A stretch of DNA of 64,000 nt from Hoplostethus atlanticus. Taxonomy: Eukaryota > Chordata > Actinopteri > Trachichthyiformes > Trachichthyidae. This document shows positions 1 through 9,808 of this stretch, piece after piece; the first letter of the stretch is position 1; every line of letters begins with the position of its first letter. Under the pieces are notes generated by a model. The model saw only the letters and a list, made by a program, of their open reading frames with translations. It was not told the DNA's origin and did not search any database. The stretch spans positions 1,645,501-1,709,500 of the forward strand of contig JAXDDX010000059.1 of NCBI GenBank assembly GCA_034670405.1, given 5' to 3'. A program made the position numbers and the translations under genes.

Positions 1-1363
1 TAAAGTGAGCGTTCACTACATTCACTACATGTTCATTAATGTTGTACAAATCAAAGAGCAATTTATTCATTAGAAATTACCTTACTGGATATGAGTTAAA
101 ACATAATCCTTGCTGCACAGTCTTTTTTTTTTTTTTTTTAAATCCAATAAATATCACATTCTCAGGATTAAGAATAAACTGCTCCTTTACACTAAAGTAG
201 CTATTTGCAAATTCAATACAGATTGAAGGTCAACCTGATCAAGAGGAAAGTTGGGCAGGAATGAATTCATGTGAGGCTGTTAACTGCAGTGTGAACTCCA
301 ATTAAACAAGTCTACAGAATGGAAACAGCAGCACTGCACTGAAGTGACCTCAAAGGCAGTTTTCATTCAACACTTTTTCCAATACATATTAAAGACAGAG
401 TTATTGCACCAGGTTGTTACATACTGTTGAACAGCAAACCCATGCTTTGACATTTTAAAAGTGCAACTCAAAATCTACAAAGCAGACCACTGGAAATAGG
501 AATGTTAGATATACTCAGTATCATTATTCAAATGGAAATGAAAGAGGAATAAACACTCACACTGCAGTCACACACATCAGAATTCCACTGGTTTACAAAC
601 AGCCCACAGATTTATAAAGCCCCATGACATTAATAACATTTGGAGTGATACAACCCACTTTGCGCAGGAACAGGCATATCCTTTTTACTCACACCTGCTG
701 TCTACCTGTCAAAAGCCTTCTCTGTACTGCTGGCTCCCCACCCCCCTCCCTAGTCAAGCCTATTCACAATTGCAGGCCCCCTATTGTGGTCTGTCAGATG
801 CCAGCCTCAGACATAGTGCACCACTGCGTTGGAGTCTCTGGAGCTAACTGTCACTTATTTTACCCTGTGTTTCTCATGAGAAGAGGGAGTCAAAGTAAAG
901 GAACACCCAGGGAGGAAAGATATGGCCAAAGCTGTCAGCCAGAGATAGAAATCATTACGGCATACAGATGTTTGGAGGCTTGTAACATTAATGTCCTCGA
1001 TGATGCAGCTATGCTAAGGGAGAGTTCGGAGCCAAAGGCCTGGAATATCTACACTGCCACACATTCACAGCATCAACTTCTGAGCCGCATGCTTTATCCT
1101 TCTTGTATTCTCTCCCCTCATGCCCACCACTTGAGGTGATGCTGTACAGTATATTGGGCTAGTGCATCCCAGCTGAGTTAATCTGTTTTCTGCATCGGCG
1201 ACTTGCAACAAGTCCACTCTCTTTTTCATTAAGTGACTGAGGGATCCTGGAGGCTAGGCAGAGAGCAGAGCTGCTATCAAAACACCCTGCCTAACCATCT
1301 CACACATTAGCAGGCACACATTTTGAGAAATAACGTAGCCTGCTTACACAAGCGCACAAGTGC
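1..1363. other. Intronic stretch without recognised gene
   Basis: It holds a run of 17 T at 123-139 and otherwise unremarkable AT-rich sequence. An open frame of 171 codons at 624-1139 (+) shows no family motif, signal peptide or coding-like composition, and is about as long as chance allows in 64 kb of six-frame sequence. Confidence 0.5.
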
Positions 1364-1438
1364 CTTCAAGGTGCCTGGGTTGAGGGATGGGATGGGGTGC
1401 AGTGCGGTTTGCGGTTTGCATGATTGGAGTGATCTAAG

Positions 1439-1722
1439 TGTCATGAACTGAGGGCGGACTACTGGGCGACTCTTGAGAACTTTTATTGGGCAGCCCAAGG
1501 GATGAGCACAACAGGTAGCCTACCACAACAGACCCACACACTGTCTGCTTCCGATTCTACACCGCAAACATATGTCAAACAAACGTCTTTTCTACTCACC
1601 AAATCCACAATAGAACTCTGTCTCTGAGAAGTGACAAAAGATAATAAGAGCAGTCCTCACCTAGAAGGAAATCACTAGAATGCTATTAAACTATTCACAG
1701 TAACAAGCAGGAGGTTTTATCA
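1439..1722 (-). repeat. 3' LTR of the gypsy element
   Basis: On the minus strand this runs from TGATAAAAC to CATGACA, so it has TG...CA ends. It directly follows a purine-rich AGGGGTAGAG that could be the polypurine tract, and the integrase frame stops exactly at the first TGA. About 122 bp at the CATGACA end (1439-1561) match 4728-4854 closely. It contains an AATAAA polyadenylation signal at 1482-1487 on the minus strand. The left border is supported by the second copy; the right border is inferred. Confidence 0.7.
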
Positions 1723-2957
1723 CTCTACCCCTGGATGTGGTTTTGAACCCCTGAGAAGGTCCTTGAGGAGTGCCGTCTGAACCCGCAGCTGGCACAGAGT
1801 CTGCAGGTGGGTTGGGTTGCTCCTGCGACTGTGGTAGACTTTCTGTGGTTTTCCACCATCAGGTTCAGTTAGGGGCACCAACTGCAGGTGTCGGCGATTG
1901 CGGCGGAGGATAGAGCCATTCTCAGTTCGTACCAGATATGACCATGGTTCCTCAGAAGCACTCACCACAGTACCAGGTGTGTGTCAGCCCCTCTTCCCAT
2001 CCAACTTGAGGAGGACTTTCACCAGGGTGCAGATTGTAGAGAGGCCGAGCAGAATGTCTTCTGTCGAAGAGGAACTTGTAGGTTGCTTGCGCCAGCCACT
2101 TCTCTGTGGTTGATGAGCCTTGGTTGCAGACTTTTGTCAAGAACCGGGACGGTAGTGCGGATTTGCCTTCTTAACATCAGCCCGGCCGGGCTTTCCCCCG
2201 TGGTCACGATTGGGGTGGCTGTATAGCTCAACAGGGCCAGGTACGGGTCAGGCTGCTTTAAGATATGCTTGGCCATGCCCACAGCCCTTTCCATAGCCCC
2301 ATGTTATTGTGGGAAGTGAGGCCTGCAGGTGGTGTGTTGAATGCCCCAGTCAGAACTGAACAGTGCAAATTCAGTGGAGCTGAACTGGGCCATTATCTGT
2401 AATGAGCTCCATCGTAATGTCCCACCTCACACACATACTCTTGAGCCTAGCAATGACTTGGTGACTTGTGGTAGACTGTAAGGGGGCTATTTCGATGTCT
2501 CTGGAATAATAGTCCACAACAACAAGGTAGTTTTTACCTGAGAGCTCACACAGAGATCAGTTCCTATTTTATACCAAGGACCTGGTAGAAGCGGGGTGGT
2601 GACGAGTAGCTCCATTCTCTGAGTCGGTCTGTGCTGGTGGCAAAAGGTGCAGAGATAAATTTATATTGGACCCTGTGCCAGGCCACCACACCGACATTTT
2701 AGCCCACTCACGGCACTTGGTTAGGCCTTGTTGGCCATCATGCAGGCGATTGAGGATTTCCTCTCCCTGAGGTGCAGTCCATCTGCCTCTGACAGTGATG
2801 CTCGTGCAGCATAATAACCTTGCAGCAAATGTGGCACATTGTGTGGCCAGCCATTTTTGATGAAATGCATTACCTTGCCGATGTTGACGTCATTTCTCGT
2901 GGCTTCACGAATGCTCTGCAGTTTTGGCTCTGACACTGTAAGCCTGAGTCTAATCAC
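1720..2957 (-). pseudogene. gypsy integrase, fragmented over several frames
   Basis: Segments in order: KLQSIREATRND...GWP (2721-2957, linker); LHDGQQGLTKCREWA...VWWPG (about 2680-2750, HHCC zinc-binding domain with one His replaced by Gln); an integrase core piece with GTDL and, about 2390-2410, ITDNG; then the GAMERAV segment with the catalytic Glu and [15 protein letters not shown] (2019-2294); and finally SYLVRTENGSILRRNRRHL (1720-1968), the C-terminal GPY/F-like part. At least four frame changes separate them. Integrase would insert the cDNA; this copy cannot be made. Confidence 0.88.
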
Positions 2958-3247
2958 CGCCTATACATAGGGTCAGACATCAGCTTCCATGTCTGAGCTG
3001 GTGGTGTCACTGACTGGGCGTCAGCCACCACCAACATTTTTCCTGGAACGTGCACAGCCCTACAGTTGAAAGGCATCAAGTGCATAAGTAGGCGCTGGCA
3101 TCGTAGGTGCGCCTTGGTGAGGTCACAGGCATTTAGTGTTCTAGAGCAGAAAGCAACTGGCAGAGCCCTGTCGCCATGAATCTGCATTAGGGCGGCACCC
3201 AGCCCATAGATGCTGGCATCGGCAGACACAATTGTAGGCATCATCAC
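2954..3247 (-). pseudogene. gypsy RNase H domain, broken
   Basis: The frame begins with [16 protein letters not shown], the first strand and catalytic Asp of Ty3/gypsy RNase H. It continues with [14 protein letters not shown] and ends near [14 protein letters not shown], the usual end of the domain. The middle is shortened: typical elements have about 40 more residues before the RLLMHLM segment, where the next catalytic residue should lie. It overlaps the end of the RT frame by 4 bases. Confidence 0.85.
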
Positions 3248-3905
3248 ATTGCTGGGGCTGAGGCTAGCATTGTCTTTACATGGTCAAAAGCTATTGTGGT
3301 GTATCCCACACCCACTCTTGAGTCTTTTTTCAAAAGGTCGGTTAGCGGGTGAAGGTCATTGGAAAGACTAGGTACGAATTTTCCTAGGTAACTTACCATG
3401 CCTATCACTTGTCTCAGAGATGAGATGTCTTTTGGGCACGGCAGGTTGGTGATTGCATTTACTTTATCCGGGTCTGGCTTGACTCCATCTTTGTTAATAA
3501 TGTGTCCGATGAATCGGAGTTTGCTTTTGCTGAAATGGCATTTATCTCTGTTGAGCTTCAGCCCAGACTCCTGAATTGTCTGCAAGACTACCTCAAGGTT
3601 CCTGTCATGCGTGGCTTGGTCTTTTCCATACACCAGGATGTCATCAATCATGACCTCTGTGCCCTCATGACCCCTCAACAGGTTGCTCATTTGTCACTGA
3701 AAGATCTCAGGAGCTGAAGAAATCCCAAAGGGGAGCCGTTGAAAACACAATCGACCTCTGGGTGTAATGAATGTGGTCAATGTTGCACTCTTTGGGTCTA
3801 ATGGATCTGCCAGAAGCCGGAGGACGCACTTTCTCCTGCCAATTTAGGAGCTATGTCCTCTAACGTAGGCAGCATGCATTTCTCTCGCTTGATCCTCATT
3901 TTACT
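3244..3905 (-). pseudogene. gypsy reverse transcriptase, broken
   Basis: The 148-codon frame 3244-3690 carries the catalytic VMIDDILVYG box (Asp-Asp intact), then GLKLNRDKCHF and FIGHIINKDGVKPDPDKV, the RT palm and thumb of gypsy elements. Upstream, other frames show SSGFWQ, PLDPKSATLTTFITP and RLPFGISSAPEIFQ, ending in an in-frame TGA at 3694-3696 just before the 3690 Met. The segment before SSGFWQ is shortened and the first catalytic Asp is not visible. Stops plus frameshifts make it a pseudogene. Confidence 0.9.
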
Positions 3906-3925
3906 GTTCTTCTTATTTTACTGGC

Positions 3926-4230
3926 TCATGGTTTAAAAGCCCAATTTCGTCGAAGACCTGTGGCTCTGGCTAACTTGGCTCTGATGTCTAAACCCATGCT
4001 GCAAGCTGTACTCCTACTCATGAGATTATTTTCATACTGTGCATAAACAACAAAAATCCCAAATTTGTATCTGGTTCCTCTTCTCTTAGTCTCAGCCAGG
4101 AATTTCCCCATTATTCTCACTGCACCACCCGGACTTTCATTGATTATAGACGTTTTCACCAGCAGGGGGCTGGTGTTGTTCTGCGCTCATGAAGGTGTTA
4201 GCTGCCCCTGTGTCTATTTTAAATAAAGGC
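3926..4230 (-). pseudogene. gypsy protease and protease-RT linker remnant
   Basis: On the minus strand codons at 4223-4194 read FKIDTGAANT. This carries the D-T-G active site of an aspartic protease (Asp codon at 4212-4214), which would cut the element's polyprotein. After a frame change, an open frame (3926-4159) continues with a KFLAETKRRG...FVV segment typical of the linker before RT. A frameshift between the two parts means no functional protease. Confidence 0.65.
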
Positions 4231-4272
4231 CTGCCGCACACTGAAAGATTTACCTGCCATTTTGTCTGGCTT

Positions 4273-4677
4273 TTACATGCTACCCCTGTGTCTCATTTTG
4301 TTGCACTTCAGGCATTGCTTATTGAGTGAAGGGCATTCCCCTAGGCCATGTGTTCTATAGCACCTTGAGCAAAGTGCCCCCTTTGTCTGCTTGTGTTCAT
4401 GCTGCCCCCTCTTATTCAGTCTGTTACCCTGACTGTAGTGCCTTGCTCCCCTTCGCAGTTGCTGTAACTCTTCAACACGTGTTGCGGTACCCATGTTGGA
4501 ATGCTGTTCCTTAATTAACTCAGACTGGTGTGCTATCTGCACCGTGTTGTCTAAAGTCAATGCACTTTCCATTTGCAATCTCTGGGATGAAAGCGCGAGA
4601 AGCATTGTATCCACATTGGCCATGCAGTTGGCTGGCTGAAGTCCATCCAAGGGCTCTGGAGCACTGAATTTAGACAT
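4273..4677 (-). pseudogene. gypsy gag remnant with zinc knuckles (nucleocapsid)
   Basis: Open frame of 134 codons directly downstream of the primer-site-like sequence. The C-terminal half has CSRCYRTHGLGEC, a CCHC-type zinc knuckle with one residue fewer than usual between Cys and His. It is followed by a second, broken knuckle (CLKCNKMRHRG). Such knuckles bind retroelement RNA. The upstream part (NVDTMLLALSSQRLQMESAL) looks like a gag linker. The matrix/capsid part is too short for a complete Gag, so the 5' portion is lost. Confidence 0.7.
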
Positions 4678-4727
4678 TATCTCTCTCTGGACTTCTCGTT
4701 AGTGGGTACAGTGAACTTCTGACCCCA

Positions 4728-4854
4728 TGTCATGAACTGAGGGCAGACTACTGGGCAACTCTTGAGAACTTTTATTGGGCAGCCTGAGGGACGAGCACAA
4801 CAGGTAACTTACCGCAACAGCCTAATACACACACTGTCTGCTTCCGATTCTACA
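4728..4854 (-). repeat. 5' LTR (end portion) of the gypsy element
   Basis: Close to identical to 1439-1561 over about 125 bp, including the terminal CATGACA and AATAAA at 4771-4776 (minus strand). It is followed on the minus strand by TGGGGTCAGAAG, in the place of a tRNA primer-binding site. Beyond 4854 the sequence no longer matches the 3' LTR, so the outer half has been replaced or lost. Confidence 0.75.
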
Positions 4855-5026
4855 CTGAAGACGTAACTCGAGGATGCCATGGGAATTATAGAAATTGTAG
4901 TGAATACATATACATACATATTTCCCCTTTTTTGAGAAATTAACCTAACATTGGACATTCACAGCAATAAAAATAAACAAAATTCAAGGTACCCGGGTCG
5001 AGGGTTGGGGTGCGGTGCAGTTTGCA

Positions 5027-5131
5027 TGAACTGAGGGCGGACTACTGGGCGACTCTTGAGAACTATTATTGGGCACAACAGGTAGCTTACCGCAACAGCC
5101 TAATACACACACTGTCTGTTTCCGATTGTTC
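5027..5131 (-). repeat. Third partial LTR copy
   Basis: It repeats the LTR end seen at 1443-1558 but lacks about 15 bp in the middle, and its polyadenylation word is altered from AATAAA to AATAAT. To its left lies a GGGTCGAGGGTTGGGG-type flank that also borders the 1439 LTR, and not the 4728 LTR. Confidence 0.75.
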
Positions 5132-5808
5132 AGAATCACTGAACAAAATATTTAATTCATGAGTTAAGTTAGCAACTACAGTAAGAAAACCACCAAGCTA
5201 CTTCCTGGTATGTGGATGTACAGCGCACCAGCCTCCAGTTGGTTGATGCTTGTTTGACTTCTACCGTGCCTAGTGTATGAACACACACCGTATTTACCTT
5301 ATGCAGGGCATACCATAATTACTAATACTATACATATTACTAATAATCTAAGCAGTGCGCAATGGAAAAGGTATAAAACACAAATGCACAAACAAACCCC
5401 GGCTCCTATAGCCAGAGCCAGAGCCCGGCTCCTATAGAGGTGCTCGGCCCTCGCACCTAAACACACACACAATCACATACACATATGCACACTCTCTCCA
5501 GTGTATGTTTGCAACAAGTGAACACAGCAAGTTATCCACAGCAGAGGAATCCAGTTTGAAATGTATCCAAAGCTACGGGTTATGAAAAAAAAAGACATAT
5601 CACAGGATTATCCTGAGGCAAAACAATTTGGCAATCTGCTTGTGTTTAGACTTTTTTACTCTCTTTCTTGGGTGGAAAACTATTGTTTACAGCCTCATTT
5701 TCATCCATAAGCTGGAGGAAAGAACAGGAGGGATCAGCCTCCCTGGCCACAAGGTGCCACCATCTCCTCTCTCCATCTGTCTGCCCACTCTTCCGGGGGC
5801 TAATTATC

Positions 5809-6021
5809 CTAATCCCTTGAATCCAGAATGTAGGCTGGTTGCATGCGCCTCAGTCCCAGGACACTACCGTTTTGCCTCCCAGTTAAATTGTAGAAATTAA
5901 TTACCGCCTGTCCTGCTGCCAGTGGGAGGAGGAAGAGGAGAAGCAACCACAGGAAGGCCTGTCCCTGACAGGTGTGGGAGGGTGCTAGGGACTTCTCTTG
6001 AGAGCCTGTTGTAGGGGCCAT
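5809..6021 (-). CDS. Doubtful small ORF with signal-peptide-like start, 70 aa
   Basis: Start context GCAGCC-ATG-G is a strong Kozak match. Residues about 21-40 (CQGQAFLWLLLLFLLPLAAG) look like a signal-peptide core with an LAAGQA cleavage-type site. An N-glycosylation word (NLT) follows, and the frame ends at Asp 70. I recognise no family. The Leu run is encoded by a pyrimidine tract (a purine tract on the plus strand), so the resemblance may come from simple sequence. It sits inside grik3 intron 1 on the same strand. Probably not a gene. Confidence 0.15.
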   Translation of the reverse strand: MAPTTGSQEKSLAPSHTCQGQAFLWLLLLFLLPLAAGQAVINFYNLTGRQNGSVLGLRRMQPAYILDSRD

Positions 6022-8399
6022 GGCTGCAGTTCAGCTTGAGGAGGGCTATGGTACCACTGGAACCCGGTAAGGGATTCCAAGTCTCTGTTGACCACCACTA
6101 TATTGAGACTATTGGTACTAACCTACATAATGCTTTTAGAAAACATCTCATTCTCATTATTTATGAAAATAGTTACAGAATACACAGCAATATATTTTAT
6201 GATCATTGTTAAAATATACTATGCAATAACTGAAACTTAATAGGCAATCTACTTGTGCATCATCATGTAACAAGCATGCAGTGCTTACACACAATTGCTA
6301 TCGGTTAAAATGCATGGCTAAATGGGGTTGTTAAAGATAATGTGGCAGAGTTCAAGATGTTTCAGAACTGAGAAAAGGCCCTTTTTTGTTTCTATGGAAA
6401 GCGCTGATATGCGATGCATCATCAATCAATACAGCGCTGTCTGAGTGACTGGGATTTACTACATACCTTGAGCAATGTAATTGGGTGTGACTACATCATG
6501 AAGCATGGGATAGTATGGTGTAACAATGGTTGAAATAATATTTTATTAGAAGAATGACGAATGGGGAACTGACACTGATCCAAAATAGTGAAACTGTGCA
6601 GGAATTGGCTTATTTATTCACTATTGGGATGAAACACAGTTCAGGAAAAACATAATCCATTGTTAACTGTGGAGGACCGTTGCCATAGGACCATCATAAT
6701 GTAAGAATCATTATGCTTTAACCATTACCACAAAACTGCTGAATGGATGAAGATATTTGAATGCGTACATTCTACACCCACATGACCAAATGACACAGAC
6801 ATATCCACAAAATCGTTCTTTCTCTTTTTAATACAAGTGCTGGTCTTGGAAATGAACTGCCTGTAATCATTCCAGTATCTAGTGCTGATTTCATAATAAA
6901 CCTGTACCAAAACTATTCCACTTTGACTAACAGGAGGAGCCACATCTTTCTGTTGGCACTGTATCTATTGTGTTCTACTTCTGTGAAGCCTAACACCTGT
7001 AGACATATCAGATGAAAAAGTAATAGAGGAGAGCATTTTCCTGCATGGACACAATGAACCACCATCATCATGGGTCTAGCTGAATACAAGACGGCATGTC
7101 ATTGGTCTCGGAACCAAAGGACTACCTCAGGAGCCCTGTGTGTGGTGTAAACTGTGAGTATGGAGATTCCTCCTCCTCATAAAGAAAAAAAAATACAGAT
7201 GGGAAGTAGTAGGGAAAACAATCTGTCCAAGTATTTGGCCGCACTGGCTGAATGAGGATTGAGTTGTCTTTTACAAATCCCAACCTCCCCCCACAACAAA
7301 CAAAAGTTAATTTAAGGCTTTAAATCTGTACTGTAGGTCAACATAGAAACTGATTGAGTTGAATTATTTGACTGTACTACAACCATTTCGTAATGGATTT
7401 AATGGTGCTATCTGAAAATCCACTTTTGTGTCCTTAAAAGTCAGCAAACATGATGGTAATAGACATGATGGTAATAGCCTTCTGCATAACCTTGAAAATG
7501 AAAATGTGTATTATCGTCAAAATCATTGTATGGTTTTAAAACGACAGAATTTAGTGATAGACTGAGGGCAAATGAAACACCATCAGAGAGAGTGGAGTGC
7601 AGAGTGAAGTGCAATGGCGGGGAAATTACATTTGCAATTCAGGAGGTCAAAGGCCCCCAATGCCCTGAAGTACAAATAAATATTTCAAAAACATAATTTA
7701 GCTCCACTGAGGCTTCTGGCAAGGAAAAAACATAGCATTGTAGCATGTGATTGAATGAATCCATAGATGTGCAGATGGTTCCTATTGTTGAAAGTCGAGG
7801 ACCCTCTTCCAGCTTCTCCATGTTTCCTGTGGCCTTGGGTGTGAGATTGTCAGGAAGTACATTTTCTTTGACGCAATACATGCCTGACCTGTGTGCCAGG
7901 TGGGTAATGGGGGTCATCAGTGAGCAGTTTGCTACAGAGATAATCAAATAACCGGAGGGGCTGAGAGAGTGTGCAGTGTCAGTGGTATCATGCTCTTTCC
8001 TGCCCAGACCATGTTCCCTTCATATAGCCTCCACTGAATAGGGCTCAATCCACACTGGATTCTCCATGGCATCACGATTTTATTTTGTTCGATTCAGAAC
8101 TGATTCTTTCAAATCCTAGTATCGATCCTTGAATGTATGTTATATTACACCAATAGAAAAAAAGAGCATTTCATTTCTAGCTTTTATCTTAGATTCTGCC
8201 AGATAATTTGTCAAATTTGTCATTTGACTTTGAAGTACTCCAGTAACACGACAAACTTGCTACCCTTGACTAGACGCCACTCGGATGTTACTAAATGTGT
8301 GAATCTGAAACAATCACACCGGAATAAGTCATCTGTAAACTGCCATCTATTTCAGTCCGTGCTCGGAATTTTTAAAAACTTGACTAATTTGAACTTTTT

Positions 8400-8405
8400 G
8401 TGTGT

Positions 8406-8445
<40 letters not shown>
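8400..8445. repeat. (TG)n microsatellite
   Basis: About 23 TG units with one interruption (TA at 8409-8410). It produces spurious Cys/Val and His/Thr frames on the two strands. Confidence 0.98.
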
Positions 8446-8446
<1 letters not shown>

Positions 8447-8912
8447 TTTCGTGTTTACATTTAATAAGTTCAACACACAAATGCTTCTTTAAAAACGCGG
8501 GAAGAGGTGTTCCACAGTGCATTATATGTTGATACACTTTTTTATTTTATTTTTATTAATTAGATTATAAGTAAATGCAGTATACTACATGCTTATGTGT
8601 TTCTGATCACGTCTAATATATGTTTTTCCCTGGACTTAACTTAATGCAGTAAAGTGGGCAAATAATTCAAAATGGCAATATATAATATATGTATGGAATC
8701 GCATAGTGTAGAGAATCATGATGAATCAATTTACTATTAAATTACTAATGTGATTACATTATATGAGTATTTGAGCAAAAGCAGTATGTGCTACAGCTGG
8801 TTTCTTACTGAACATACAGTATGTGTCTTATTCCTGGAAACAAATGGTGAAAGTACTGAATTCCTACTTCAAATATCCATTCCAATGAATAAATATCAGT
8901 GAAAGGCATCAC

Positions 8913-9808
8913 ATTTTTATTTATTTAGGACTCTTCAGTTCTACACTTTACAAAGGAGTAAAAAAACACAAGGTAAGAAATATGAAAGCAAGGCAAGACC
9001 CATGAAAAACAATTCATTAAAGCTTGTTAAATAAAAAAACAAGTCCATAAAGTGAGTTTTAAGAAGTACTTAATAATAATAATAAAATAATAATACTGAT
9101 TTAGCCAGCCTAAGCTCCTCAAGCAGCATGCTCTGATATAGCGTGATGCCAGATCCATCAGTGCCATCAATCAGAAATAGAAAAAAGGAATGCACATCCC
9201 AATGTAATTCTCCCTTTTGCAAATGTATTACCACCTTGTGACATTTCGAGCCATCATGCTGACATGGGTATCAAGTAAAATCTTAAAATGAATTCTGAAA
9301 CCAACAGTTACCAGTTATCTTTATTAATGTAAAGATGCTAAAATCAGGAGGATGTGATCCTGTCTTTTTGTGCCAGTAAGAATCATAGTTGCGGCATTTT
9401 ATAAAAGTTGGAGATAAGAGAGGGATTTTGGACTGAGGCTTGTTTCATTTAGCTGTAGAAAATTCTATGCCATCCAGCACTTTATATCTCCGAGGAAGTT
9501 TATGAGAGAGGCTAGACTGTTAGGTTTTATAGGCATATATATGTGTCATTGGCATCATAGTGAAAATGTATGTAATGTTTGTAAATAATGTCCAATTGGA
9601 AGTATGTAAATAAGATGGGGTCCAAAATTGTGCCCTGCAGGACACCACGTGATAATGATAGTAGTTGACACAGTGAAGAGACCAACCCAATTCCACACAG
9701 TCTCTTGCTATAAAGTGAAGCAACACTGTTTCCCCCTGAGGCAGTGTTAGCAAAGTTGATTACAGTCTCCAATGACCTTGATGGTGTAATGTGTGGGCCT
9801 ATGTGCAT
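8913..9808 (-). mobile_element. LINE relic (CR1/L2-like), RT core to 3' end
   Basis: On the minus strand the frame 9527-9808 contains SRGVLQGTILDPILFTYFQLD and a catalytic-box remnant FHYDANDTYICL. It matches the GVPQGSILGPILF...YADDTQIYL pattern of fish CR1/L2-type reverse transcriptases. Downstream pieces in shifting frames match the thumb and C-terminal part (WMA-NFLQLNE, TMILTGTKRQDHI, FKILLDT). The end, near 8913-8960, has CTTTGTAAAGTG...AAATAAATAAA, as in these LINEs' 3' ends. Numerous frameshifts and stops; the 5' end is truncated. A (TAA)n-rich run at 9069-9093 lies inside. Clade assignment is from memory. Confidence 0.75.

Larger units (their letters stand above)
1439..5131 (-). mobile_element. 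Decayed Ty3/gypsy LTR retrotransposon (minus strand), with nested or duplicated LTR pieces
   Basis: Reading leftwards from 4728 the order is LTR end, primer-site-like TGGGG, gag zinc knuckle, protease, reverse transcriptase, RNase H, integrase and LTR. This is the Ty3/gypsy order (integrase last). The internal part is about 3 kb against the usual 4-5 kb, and it is broken by stops and frameshifts in every domain, so it is a dead copy. It lies in the same orientation as grik3 and inside its first intron. Three related LTR segments occur, at 1439-1722, 4728-4854 and 5027-5131. Confidence 0.9.
5132..8912. other. Intronic stretch without recognised gene
   Basis: Mostly AT-rich, single-copy-looking sequence. 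It holds a short direct duplication of a CCGGCTCCTATAG word (about 5398-5437), a (TG)n array near 8400, and a 70-codon minus-strand frame at 5809-6021 described separately. No exon or transposon family was recognised in the rest. Confidence 0.45.

Noticed and set aside
624..1139. Open frame of 171 codons on the plus strand
   Set aside because: No motif, no family resemblance, and about one frame of this length is expected by chance in six frames of 64 kb.
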